In this document: piece by piece, positions 35,733-43,983 of the stretch
Position numbering within the stretch: the first letter of the stretch is position 1
Layout: every line of letters starts with the position of its first letter
Origin: Marinobacter sp. EhC06
GTDB lineage: Bacteria; Pseudomonadota; Gammaproteobacteria; Pseudomonadales; Oleiphilaceae
NCBI RefSeq assembly: GCF_001650915.1
Contig: NZ_LXYO01000023.1
Coordinates: 248,001 to 312,000 of the forward strand
Direction: 5' to 3'
Length of the DNA: 64,000 nucleotides
The notes under the pieces: model-generated
Database searches by the model: none
Told to the model about the DNA's origin: nothing
What the model saw: only the letters and a program-made list of their open reading frames with translations
Program-made: the position numbers and the translations under genes

Positions 35733-37217
35733 ATGAAAACAATTCTGAAAGGGTCCAGCCTCGCTATCGCCGTGGCCGGAAGCTGCCTCGCCACCGGCCT
35801 GGTCCAGGCATCGAGCCACCGCGAAGCGCCCTTCATCACAGAAATCCCGAAAGTCGATGGCACCGACTTCTACATGTTTCGGAGCTACGAGTCCGGCAGG
35901 GCGGATTTTGTGACCCTTATTGCCAATTACCTGCCTCTGCAGGACGCCTATGGCGGTCCCAACTATTTTGATCTGGACGACGATGCCATCTATGAGATTC
36001 ACGTCGACAACGACGGCGATGCCGTTGAGGATCTGACGTTCCGTTTTCAGCTGGAAGATAGCCTGAACGATATTCAGTTGCCGGTCGGGCCGGATGGCGA
36101 CCAGCGGATGGTGTCTGTACCCCTCAAGAACATTGGCGACGCAAGTGACGCCGGCAACGTTCAGTTGCGACAAACCTACTCGGTGGACGTCATTTCCGGC
36201 GATCGCCGCACGGGCGCCGTGCAAGCCGCCACCAACGTGAACACGGGCACTGAAACTTTCGATAAACCGTTGGACAACATAGGTGCAAAGTCCTTTGGTG
36301 ATTACGCCAGTTACGCCGGCCAGCACGTGTTTGATATCGCCATTCCCGGCTGCGGCACCAACGGTCGTGTGTTTGTCGGCCAGCGCCAGGAGGCGTTTGC
36401 GGTAAACCTGGGCGAAATTTTCGACCTGGTGAACACCAACCCCCTGGGCGCCCGGGATGGAGAAGGTCCCGGTGATCTGGCCGACAAGAACGTGACCTCC
36501 TTTGCCCTGGAAGTGCCCACCGAGTGCCTGACCAGCACCGCCATGAATTCCAACGGCCAGCCGGTCATTGGTGCCTGGACAACGGCGAGCGTTCGTCAGG
36601 CACGCATCATCAATCCTGCCCCCAGTACGGAAAGCCGTGGCGCAACCGTTGAAGGTGGTGCCTACACCCAGGTTTCCCGCCTGGGCATGCCGCTGGTTAA
36701 CGAAGTGGTTATCGGCCTCAAGGACAAAGACCGTTTCAACGCCAGCGAACCCAAGGACGACGGCCAGTTCGCCACCTATGTGACTCACCCGACACTGCCA
36801 GAGCTTCTGGAAGTGCTGTTCCCCGTGACCGCGCCGAACAACTTTCCGCGCAACGATCTGGTCACGGCCTTCCTGACCGGCGTGCCCGGCGTCAATATGC
36901 CCGTTGGCGTAACCGCCTCCGAGATGCTGCGACTGACGCCCGCCATTGCGCCAACCCCTCTGGACAGCCAGAACGACCTCGGTGTTCTGGCCGGTGACAA
37001 CGCCGGCTTCCCGAATGGCCGCCGGCCTTACGATGACACCGTCGACATCGCACTTCGGGTCGCCATGGGTGTACTGGCAGACCCTGCCGATGCGCCCGAT
37101 GGCAGCCTCGAGTACACAGATGGCGTCCAGTTGGCAGCAGATCCTGCCAGCCTGCCTGCGGACTACGAGTCGTTCCCTTACCTGGCGACACCAATCGCCG
37201 GTTCACCCAACGAATAA
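35733..37217 (+). CDS. Exported DUF4331-family protein
   Basis: 494-residue protein with a signal peptide (SLAIAVAGSCLATGLVQA) and the family-defining mature start SSHREAPFITEIPKVDGTDF. It contains acidic Asp-rich loops (DLDDDAIYEIHVDNDGDA) that could bind calcium. The biochemical role of DUF4331 is not known to me. ATG 35733 has GAGGAAAG upstream. It is first of four tightly packed genes (lipoprotein, TPR protein, HupE-like), divergent from the ECF sigma operon. The probable location is periplasm or cell surface. Confidence 0.85.
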   Translation: MKTILKGSSLAIAVAGSCLATGLVQASSHREAPFITEIPKVDGTDFYMFRSYESGRADFVTLIANYLPLQDAYGGPNYFDLDDDAIYEIHVDNDGDAVEDLTFRFQLEDSLNDIQLPVGPDGDQRMVSVPLKNIGDASDAGNVQLRQTYSVDVISGDRRTGAVQAATNVNTGTETFDKPLDNIGAKSFGDYASYAGQHVFDIAIPGCGTNGRVFVGQRQEAFAVNLGEIFDLVNTNPLGARDGEGPGDLADKNVTSFALEVPTECLTSTAMNSNGQPVIGAWTTASVRQARIINPAPSTESRGATVEGGAYTQVSRLGMPLVNEVVIGLKDKDRFNASEPKDDGQFATYVTHPTLPELLEVLFPVTAPNNFPRNDLVTAFLTGVPGVNMPVGVTASEMLRLTPAIAPTPLDSQNDLGVLAGDNAGFPNGRRPYDDTVDIALRVAMGVLADPADAPDGSLEYTDGVQLAADPASLPADYESFPYLATPIAGSPNE

Positions 37218-37230
37218 CCGGGAGATGGCT

Positions 37231-37467
37231 ATGAAATTATTCACAAAGCTCACGACGATCTGCGCGTTGGCGCTATTCATGGCCGGCTGCTTCGATGGGT
37301 CGAACAGCCGGGCGGAGGCGCCGGCTCCGACCGTCGATTTCACGGAGTTTGTTAAAACCCAGTTCGCCCGGACAACCGACGACGCCCAGCCAGCGAACGT
37401 CAACGGGATCGACCTGAGTTTCAATGACCAGAACAATCCACAGGCTTTCGATGACCTGCTTCAATAA
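37231..37467 (+). CDS. Small lipoprotein of the DUF4331 cluster
   Basis: 78-residue protein with a type-II signal peptide: basic start, hydrophobic TICALALFMAGC and the lipobox Cys at about residue 20. The mature part is acidic and short (PTVDFTEFVKTQF, ending NNPQAFDDLLQ). I used ATG 37231, which has GGGAG at proper spacing; ATG 37225 is too close to it. It sits 13 nt after the DUF4331 stop and overlaps the next gene. It may be an outer-membrane anchor or partner for the DUF4331 protein; the function is unknown. Confidence 0.72.
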   Translation: MKLFTKLTTICALALFMAGCFDGSNSRAEAPAPTVDFTEFVKTQFARTTDDAQPANVNGIDLSFNDQNNPQAFDDLLQ

Positions 37468-38662
37468 ACCTCCAGGTGGCCGGTTTTCCCGTTGTCTCGG
37501 GCCGGTCTTTTCCTTGCCTGCCCTTCGGGGCAGGCCTTTTTGGTTGATCGCCACATTCGCGGCCTTTCAGGCGCAGGCCGCGCCTGATCCAATTATCACC
37601 GACTTCGGGGTTGATCAGATACTGACCGAATTACCCCGCTCTGCTGCCGAGGTCTTCCGGGAGACGGATTCACCCGAGGAGGCCGGGGACCGGCTGCAAA
37701 TACTGATCACACAAGCCAGAGCCAGTGGCGACCCGAGATATCTGGGGTATGCCCAGACACTGGTCAATCGCTGGCCCGAAGAACAGTTAACCGACCGTCT
37801 GCGGGTCCTCCGAGCGACTTTGCGCCAGAGCCTGCATCAATTTGATTCCGCCCGCTCCGATCTTGAACGGGTAATTTCAACCTCTTCGGACACGCAACAA
37901 CGTATCCAGGCTCGCCTGACCCTGGCCAACCTTGAGCTGGTTCAAGGTCGTTACAAAGAGGCTGAGCAGCATTGTCGGGCCTTTCAGTCTGGCTATCCGG
38001 GCCTGATAGCTCAGAGCTGCCTGGCTTCCTTGCAGGCCAGGACAGCCGACCCTGAAACAGCCTATCGGAATCTTGCGTCACAACTCGCCGATTCGATAGA
38101 TCGCCAGCCTGCCGATTCCACCAGCCGACTCTGGGCCGAGGGCACTCTCGGCAACATCGCTGCCCAGGCGGGATTGCCTGAGGCCAAAGTGCATTGGCAA
38201 AGAGTAGTGAAGGCGACACCGAACGACCTTTATGTCCGGGCCCAGCTCGCCGATTGGCACCTTGAGAGAGGCCACTTCGAGCAGGTTTTGAGGCTCACCC
38301 AGGGGTTCGATGCCGTCGACACACTGGCCGTAGTTCGGGCCATCGCCATGGAGCGCATGGGCCACCCCGGCAGTAACGAACTGAACAGTCGTTTACGGCA
38401 ACGGTTTGAAGAGGCCCGCTGGCGAGGCGCTTTATTACATGCCAGGGATGTTGCCCGATTCGAGCTGGATATCGAAAACCAGACGGAAGAGGCGCTGAGA
38501 CTCGCAACAAAAAATTGGGAGAGCCAGAGGGAGCCGCTGGACACACGACTGTTACTGAGATCGGCCCTCGCCGCAGGCGACAAAGTCCAATACCAGCGTG
38601 TCAGGGACTGGCTCAATGAACAGGGGCAGAGCGATGCCCGCTATCCGGAGTTCAAACAATGA
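37451..38662 (+). CDS. Exported TPR-like repeat protein
   Basis: 403-residue protein with an N-terminal signal or anchor segment (FWLIATFAAFQAQAAPD) and a mature part made of helical pairs that read as tetratricopeptide-type repeats (RIQARLTLANLELVQGRYKE, LYVRAQLADWHLERGHFEQV). It is probably a periplasmic scaffold. The start is uncertain: ATG 37451 lies inside the lipoprotein gene, overlapping it by 17 nt, with a poor ribosome site, consistent with coupling. It overlaps the HupE-like gene by 4 nt. It is the third gene of the four-gene cluster. Confidence 0.72.
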   Translation: MTCFNKPPGGRFSRCLGPVFSLPALRGRPFWLIATFAAFQAQAAPDPIITDFGVDQILTELPRSAAEVFRETDSPEEAGDRLQILITQARASGDPRYLGYAQTLVNRWPEEQLTDRLRVLRATLRQSLHQFDSARSDLERVISTSSDTQQRIQARLTLANLELVQGRYKEAEQHCRAFQSGYPGLIAQSCLASLQARTADPETAYRNLASQLADSIDRQPADSTSRLWAEGTLGNIAAQAGLPEAKVHWQRVVKATPNDLYVRAQLADWHLERGHFEQVLRLTQGFDAVDTLAVVRAIAMERMGHPGSNELNSRLRQRFEEARWRGALLHARDVARFELDIENQTEEALRLATKNWESQREPLDTRLLLRSALAAGDKVQYQRVRDWLNEQGQSDARYPEFKQ

Positions 38663-39789
38663 CGGTCACACGAGGAATCTGGCTTGCTTTGCTTACAGTC
38701 ACGCTGGTATCAGCCAGTGGGATGGCAGCGGCACACAAGGCAAGCGACAGCTTTCTTTACCTGGACAACGGCCCGACCGAGCTTCGAATCGATGTTGCAC
38801 TACGTGACCTCGCGCTGCTGACAAGCATTGATCGCAACGGCGATCGTCAGGTATCGGGTCAGGAATTGCGACAGGCAAGACCAGAGATCACGCGAACCGT
38901 GGAATCTGCCCTGAACTTCTCGAACAGCAGTGGCAACTGCGATCTGGCCGGCAAGAAATGGGGCATCAGCGAGCACAGTGACGGATTCTATTCCGCCGCC
39001 CGTTACGCTATTCAGTGCCCCGATGGTGGGCCGCCGAGAGCGCTGGAGTACAACCTGCTGTTTGAACAGGATGCTCTGCACCGGGGCCTGGTGAGCCTTG
39101 ACTATGATGGTCAGACACGTCTGGCCGCACTGGGACCGGATTCCCGAACGCTGGATCTGACAGGCACGGAGAACCCGGGCTATTTCAGTGTATTCGCAAC
39201 GTTTGTCTATCAGGGTGTCATCCACCTGCTGATCGGGCTCGACCACATTCTGTTCCTGCTCGTTCTGATTATTCCGGCAACGCTGTCCTTTCCCAAAAAC
39301 CAGGTACCCAGCGGGCGGTCGAGAGCCTTACGGGGCCGCCTGCTTGAACTGGCCGGCATTATCACGGCATTTACCGCGGCGCACTCCATCACGCTGGCGC
39401 TGGCCGCCCTCGATATCGTTTCACTGCCCATCGCATGGGTGGAAACGGTTATCGCACTTTCCATCGGCTTGGCAGCATTGAACGTGGCCTGGCCGATTCT
39501 CGGGCACAAAACCTGGAAGCTGGCGTTCGGATTTGGACTGGTGCACGGTTTTGGATTCGCCAGTGTTCTGGGCGATCTCACCAGTGGCGTATCCGGGTTG
39601 GCGGTGGCGCTGGCAGGTTTCAACCTCGGTGTGGAACTCGGTCAGCTGGCGCTGCTCGTGGTGGGATTCCCGGTGCTGTATTACCTGGGCAAAAAACGGG
39701 TGTATCAAAAGGGCGGCGTGCCAGTGATGCTGGCAGCAATAGGTGCTATCAGTCTGTTCTGGGTTGTCCAGCGCGCGCCCCTGTTCTGA
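38659..39789 (+). CDS. HupE/UreJ-type membrane protein with EF-hand-like loop
   Basis: 376-residue protein. The signal peptide ends near MAAA. A periplasmic domain (about residues 25-175) includes an EF-hand-like loop DRNGDRQVSGQE, where acidic residues sit at positions 1, 5 and 12. Then come six or seven spans with the HupE/UreJ_2 signature (GVIHLLIGLDHILFLLVLII, AHSITLALAALDIVSLP, FGFGLVHGFGFASVLGDL). HupE relatives are proposed nickel or other metal permeases, but this branch is found in DUF4331 clusters and its substrate is unknown. It is the final gene of the cluster. Confidence 0.82.
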   Translation: MTVTRGIWLALLTVTLVSASGMAAAHKASDSFLYLDNGPTELRIDVALRDLALLTSIDRNGDRQVSGQELRQARPEITRTVESALNFSNSSGNCDLAGKKWGISEHSDGFYSAARYAIQCPDGGPPRALEYNLLFEQDALHRGLVSLDYDGQTRLAALGPDSRTLDLTGTENPGYFSVFATFVYQGVIHLLIGLDHILFLLVLIIPATLSFPKNQVPSGRSRALRGRLLELAGIITAFTAAHSITLALAALDIVSLPIAWVETVIALSIGLAALNVAWPILGHKTWKLAFGFGLVHGFGFASVLGDLTSGVSGLAVALAGFNLGVELGQLALLVVGFPVLYYLGKKRVYQKGGVPVMLAAIGAISLFWVVQRAPLF

Positions 39790-39806
39790 GCGCACACCGG
39801 ATGACC

Positions 39807-40424
39807 TTAGTGAAGAGCTCGCATCTGACGCGGATAGAGCGCTGCGCTGACTTCCGGCTCTTCCAGCAGGTCGGCCAGCTCGCGATCTACGGTGGTCTCT
39901 TCACCTTCTTCGGGCAACGGCTCGAACAGCGTGCTCAGCCAGGAGGCAACGGAGGGCGCTTCGTCGCGTTTGTAATCGGTGGACAGCGCCTTGATGCGGC
40001 GGAAGCCGATGATGCGCTGGTGCTTGGGGTCCCGAATCTGTTCAAAACCCCGCCAGTAAACATGGTCCCTGGTGTGCAGCTGCACGAACAGGGTGTCTAT
40101 AGGTCCGTCTGAATCGTCTGCACCCTCCGCTTCTTCCTCAACCGCTTCTGGGGCCGCTTCGGCTTCCACTTCAGGTTTCTTGTGACGGATGGTGGTCCAG
40201 GCCGGGTACAGCACGGCCACGGCATCCGCTTCAACATGCTCGCGGGCGGCGCGGAGGATCAACCCCCAGCGGGCCTTGTCGGCATCGGTTTCAAGGGAAT
40301 TGATGGGCAAGTCGTAGCTTTGCTCGCTGGACAGAACAATGGCCATCATCGGGGCGTCTAACTCCCCCATGGCCTCGGCCTGTGCTACTGATACCAGTTC
40401 ATCGATTGCCATCGGTTGGTTCAT
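39807..40424 (-). CDS. Conserved-looking protein of unknown function
   Basis: 205-residue acidic cytosolic protein without signal or membrane segment. It has a folded N-terminal part (MAIDELVSVAQAEAMGELDA, WGLILRAAREHVEADAVAVL), an Ala/Glu-rich low-complexity linker (EVEAEAAPEAVEEEAEGADD), and a second segment (FVQLHTRDHVYWRGFEQIRD). I do not recognise the family. It is convergent with the HupE-like gene and 130 nt from the amidase on the same strand. The start at 40424 has AGGAGGCG-like sequence upstream, supporting real translation. Confidence 0.7.
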   Translation of the reverse strand: MNQPMAIDELVSVAQAEAMGELDAPMMAIVLSSEQSYDLPINSLETDADKARWGLILRAAREHVEADAVAVLYPAWTTIRHKKPEVEAEAAPEAVEEEAEGADDSDGPIDTLFVQLHTRDHVYWRGFEQIRDPKHQRIIGFRRIKALSTDYKRDEAPSVASWLSTLFEPLPEEGEETTVDRELADLLEEPEVSAALYPRQMRALH

Positions 40425-40554
40425 AATACGCTCGCCTCCTCGATGCCATCAGGGTCGTTCAGGAAGAAGGGGTCTTCCTGACTAACAGCATAGCCTGTTC
40501 CGGCTACAAAGATAAACGTGGAGTTTCCCCAGCCGGATCACAACCCCGGATAAC

Positions 40555-42042
40555 TCAAAACGCGTCCTCAAGTTTTTCATAATTGCCGAACCAGGGGTTT
40601 GCCTCTTCCAGTTGGCCCGCCAACTGAAGCAGGGTCGCTTCGGCGCCGTGGGGCCCGCCGAACTGCACCCCCACCGGCAAACCTTCGGCAGTCCAGTGCA
40701 TCGGCACAGACATGGCAGGTGTCCCGGTAAGGTTGGCCAGCTGGGTAAACGGCGTTCGCGCCAGGCTTTCCAGGGCCATCTGGTCCACCTGTCCAGAACG
40801 ATGCACCAGTTTACCGGCCTTCAATTTCAGCATCAGGCGTGCTGCAAACTTGAGATGGGCCGGCGTTTCCAGTTCACCGATGGCCGCCGGCAATTGCCCG
40901 GTCGCAGGGCTGAGGTATAGATCGTAACTCCCGAAGAACGCGCCCAGCGCCCTGGCAAAATCGTTCCACTGCTGGCGGCGGCGGACATAATCGGAGAGCG
41001 GCATGGTCTCTCCAAGCATGCCGATCAGCCGGGTATCCAGCTCGAAATCGCTGTCGGTAGCGCCGAACTGCTCTTTCGCCTTCGCCATCAGCGCCGACAC
41101 TTCGCCGAAATACAGGCCCAGGTAGCAGCGGGCAAGAGCCATTCCGTCGAATTCCGGCGCAGCGTACTCAACTCTGTGACCGAGATTCTCAAGAACCCGG
41201 GCCGTTTCCTCCACAGCAGCAATGCACTCCGGCGCAACCTCTGTATTGTATGGGGATGACGTGAACACGCCGATTCTCAGGCTGCCCGGAGACCGCTGCA
41301 TCAGTTCCGCGTAGGCCGCAGACGACGCAGGAATCTCGAACGGATCGCCTGGCGCCGGCCCGTTGAGCACATCCAGCATCGCCGCACTGTCTCTGACCGT
41401 TCGGCTGACCACATGATCTGTGGATGCCCCGGTCCAGGCTTCGCCCATAAACGGCCCCGAGGAAATGCGACCGCGGGATGGCTTAAGGCCAAACAGGCCG
41501 TTATAGGCTGCAGGAATGCGGATGGAGCCGCCGCCGTCGTTGGCGCCCGCCATGGGCACAATGCCAGCGGCGACCGCCGCGCCGGAGCCACCGCTGGATC
41601 CACCCGGGGTTAGCTGCGTGTTCCAGGGGTTACGGGTTGGCCCCCAGAGCTCAGATTCGGTAACCGCTTTCAGACCAAACTCCGGCGTGGCGGTTCGCCC
41701 CAGGAAAACCAGACCGCCGTCCCGGGCCCGACGGACGAATTCCGAGTCCTGGGGCGCAATATTCTTTGTCATCCCGCGACTGCCATAGGTACACGGGTGC
41801 CCAGCCTGTTCCTGGGCAAGGTCCTTCAGCAGCAGAGGGACGCCGGCAAAAACGGCCTGCTCGGGGAAACGCTGGGCTGGCGCTTCGGAGAACTGGGGAT
41901 AGCAGATCGCGTTCAGCGTGCCGTTCACTCGGGTTGCCCGTTCCACGGCCGCCTCGCATACTTCCCTTGAAGTGACCTCGCCCCGACGGACAAGATCAGC
42001 GAGTGCAGTAGCATCGTAACGTAGGTATTCAGATTGCTTCAT
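40555..42042 (-). CDS. Amidase-signature enzyme
   Basis: 495-residue amidase of the Ser-cisSer-Lys family. The catalytic Lys is in VPLLLKDLAQ, the cis-Ser and nucleophile region is PGGSSGGSGAAVAAG, and ANDGGGSIRIPAAYNGLFGL is typical. It hydrolyses an amide of unknown identity. It is not GatA, since no gatB/gatC are nearby and the C-terminus differs. ATG 42042 is preferred over 42054; neither has a strong ribosome site. It is divergent from the lytic transglycosylase-like gene. Confidence 0.85.
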   Translation of the reverse strand: MKQSEYLRYDATALADLVRRGEVTSREVCEAAVERATRVNGTLNAICYPQFSEAPAQRFPEQAVFAGVPLLLKDLAQEQAGHPCTYGSRGMTKNIAPQDSEFVRRARDGGLVFLGRTATPEFGLKAVTESELWGPTRNPWNTQLTPGGSSGGSGAAVAAGIVPMAGANDGGGSIRIPAAYNGLFGLKPSRGRISSGPFMGEAWTGASTDHVVSRTVRDSAAMLDVLNGPAPGDPFEIPASSAAYAELMQRSPGSLRIGVFTSSPYNTEVAPECIAAVEETARVLENLGHRVEYAAPEFDGMALARCYLGLYFGEVSALMAKAKEQFGATDSDFELDTRLIGMLGETMPLSDYVRRRQQWNDFARALGAFFGSYDLYLSPATGQLPAAIGELETPAHLKFAARLMLKLKAGKLVHRSGQVDQMALESLARTPFTQLANLTGTPAMSVPMHWTAEGLPVGVQFGGPHGAEATLLQLAGQLEEANPWFGNYEKLEDAF

Positions 42043-42094
42043 GGCAGGTTCCATTTGTTATTCTGTTTTGAGGAAGGTCACGGGTATAACGTCT

Positions 42095-43234
42095 ATGGTC
42101 AGAATTCTCAAGAGCTTACGCCAGCTTGCCGTGATTTTCATCCTGGCGGCATCGGTGACCGTTGCCGCCCAGGAAACGCCGCCAGCCACCAGTGACGACA
42201 GCGACTGGACCCGCGTCGTCCGTTCCTCGCCCTATTGGGTCAGCCAGGGGGTGTTTGAAAACATTCTCACCATCAGACGCTGGGTATTGAAGGAATCCGG
42301 CTATTGCGCCAGTGCCGATCGCCACGTTCTGTACGACATGCGCGGCCGGTTTCTGGCCTGGATCAGTGACGGTGACGACCGCGACACCACCCAGCGACTG
42401 CTGAACGCAACCCGGAAATCATTGTATGAGAATGGCAAGGTGGAAGACTGGGTTGCCGGAGAGACCGGCCAGACAGGCTATCCGTTCGCCCTTTCCTGCG
42501 ACCAGCCCCACGTAAACGTCGATGAAGCCGTTGCCCGCTATCTTGGCACCCTGCCGGCAGACCGGATCTGGGGCGCCTGGGACGACCTCAACTTTGCCGA
42601 CAGTAGTGCTCCGGAAAGCCTGCATGACGCTCTGATCTACGTATACGAACACCGCAACAACCAGAACCGCCTGACCCTGCCGCAAGCCTTGCCCCGATAT
42701 CTGGCCGGCCAGATCCTGATTGAAAGTGGAGCCCAGGCAAGAGCCCATTCCCGAGCAAACGCGAGGGGAATCCTGCAGCTTTCACCCGCCGCCCTGTCCG
42801 ACTGCGAGATCGCTCCCGACAATTACTGGCACCGGCTGGCACAGATCGATTGCGCCCTGCGTTTGATGAACCAGAATGCCCGCAATCTGGCACCGGTTTT
42901 CCAGCAACGTTTCGGCCATTTGCCTGATGCCAAAAGGGACCGATTATTCACCCTCCTGCTGGTTCAGGCCTATCATGGCGGCGCCGGACGGGTCCAGGCG
43001 CTGCTGGACGACCCGGTGCTGGCACAGCCAGCCGAGTATTTTGCCGCCAACCATGAACGCTTTACCGCCGGCGATATTGCCTTCGGCCTGATTTTTCACA
43101 ACCTGGGGCGGGACCGCCTCGGTCTTGCATCACTCTACTATGTGGCCGACGTTCAGCTGGCAACCGAGGCCCTTTGTCGCACGGCCAAACTCAAATCAAC
43201 GGAATTCTGTGAATGGAAGTACTCAACCAACTGA
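42095..43234 (+). CDS. Exported lytic transglycosylase-like (SLT-fold) protein
   Basis: 379-residue protein with a signal peptide (LAVIFILAASVTVAAQ) and an SLT-type domain at about residues 215-330. The catalytic Glu would be in ILIESGAQARAHSRANARG, followed by the family ILQLSPAAL (equivalent of GLMQ), and AYHGGAGRV stands for the later NAGNGRV-type motif. It should cut peptidoglycan in the periplasm. The N-terminal half is unassigned. ATG 42095 is the best start after a GAGGAAGG about 17 nt upstream. It overlaps the following transporter gene by 22 nt. Confidence 0.75.
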   Translation: MVRILKSLRQLAVIFILAASVTVAAQETPPATSDDSDWTRVVRSSPYWVSQGVFENILTIRRWVLKESGYCASADRHVLYDMRGRFLAWISDGDDRDTTQRLLNATRKSLYENGKVEDWVAGETGQTGYPFALSCDQPHVNVDEAVARYLGTLPADRIWGAWDDLNFADSSAPESLHDALIYVYEHRNNQNRLTLPQALPRYLAGQILIESGAQARAHSRANARGILQLSPAALSDCEIAPDNYWHRLAQIDCALRLMNQNARNLAPVFQQRFGHLPDAKRDRLFTLLLVQAYHGGAGRVQALLDDPVLAQPAEYFAANHERFTAGDIAFGLIFHNLGRDRLGLASLYYVADVQLATEALCRTAKLKSTEFCEWKYSTN

Positions 43235-43983
43235 TACCCGAAAGCCTGAGCCTCCCGGTCGCCGTTTTCCTGCTTGCCAGCTCCACCATTACTTCGATGA
43301 TCACCGCCAGCCTCGGCGCCGGTGGCGGCGTTCTGCTGCTGGTACTGATGGCCAGCTGGATGCCGCCTGCGGCCATCATCCCGGTTCATGGCATGATCCA
43401 GTTGGGCTCGAACGTTGGCCGGGCGGCACTGACCTGGCGGCACGTAGACTGGCGGGTGATTGCCGCGTTCCTGCCCGGTGTGATCGCAGGGGCGGCGCTG
43501 GGCGCCTGGTTACTGGTGAATCTTCCGGCCCACATCTGGCAGCTGACCATCGCCCTGTTCGTTCTCTATCTTTGCTGGGGGCCGGCACTACCAAAGGGTG
43601 CCTTCGGTGCCCCCGGGGTGTTTCTGGCCTCGGCCCTGACCAGTTTTGTCAGCCTGTTCGTGGGCGCCACCGGGCCGCTGGTTGCGGCGTTCATCAAGCA
43701 GATTCACACCGACAGGTTCAAAACCGTGGCCACCTTCGCCACCGCCATGACGCTGCAACATGCGCCCAAGGCGCTGGTGTTCGGGGCGGCGGGTTTCATG
43801 TTCTTTGAGTGGCTCCCGTTTATCCTTGCAATGATCGCCTGCGGCTTCGCCGGCACCTGGCTCGGGCTCCATGTACTCAGTTCCCTTAGCAACCGGAAGT
43901 TCACACAGATCTTCAATATCGTGCTGACCGCGCTTGCGATCCGCCTGCTATGGCAGGCCAGTCTCTCAGCCGGCTGGTGGTGA
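43213..43983 (+). CDS. TauE/SafE-family (sulfite exporter-like) transporter
   Basis: 256-residue membrane protein with seven or eight spans. The first half begins STITSMITASLGAGGGVLLL, the family's glycine-rich first-helix signature, and the second repeat has FVSLFVGATGPLVAAFIKQI. Members move sulfite, sulfonates or other organic anions, and the substrate is unknown here. Its ATG lies inside the end of the transglycosylase gene (22-nt overlap). Its 3' end overlaps the convergent GGDEF gene by 18 nt. Confidence 0.85.
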   Translation: MEVLNQLIPESLSLPVAVFLLASSTITSMITASLGAGGGVLLLVLMASWMPPAAIIPVHGMIQLGSNVGRAALTWRHVDWRVIAAFLPGVIAGAALGAWLLVNLPAHIWQLTIALFVLYLCWGPALPKGAFGAPGVFLASALTSFVSLFVGATGPLVAAFIKQIHTDRFKTVATFATAMTLQHAPKALVFGAAGFMFFEWLPFILAMIACGFAGTWLGLHVLSSLSNRKFTQIFNIVLTALAIRLLWQASLSAGWW

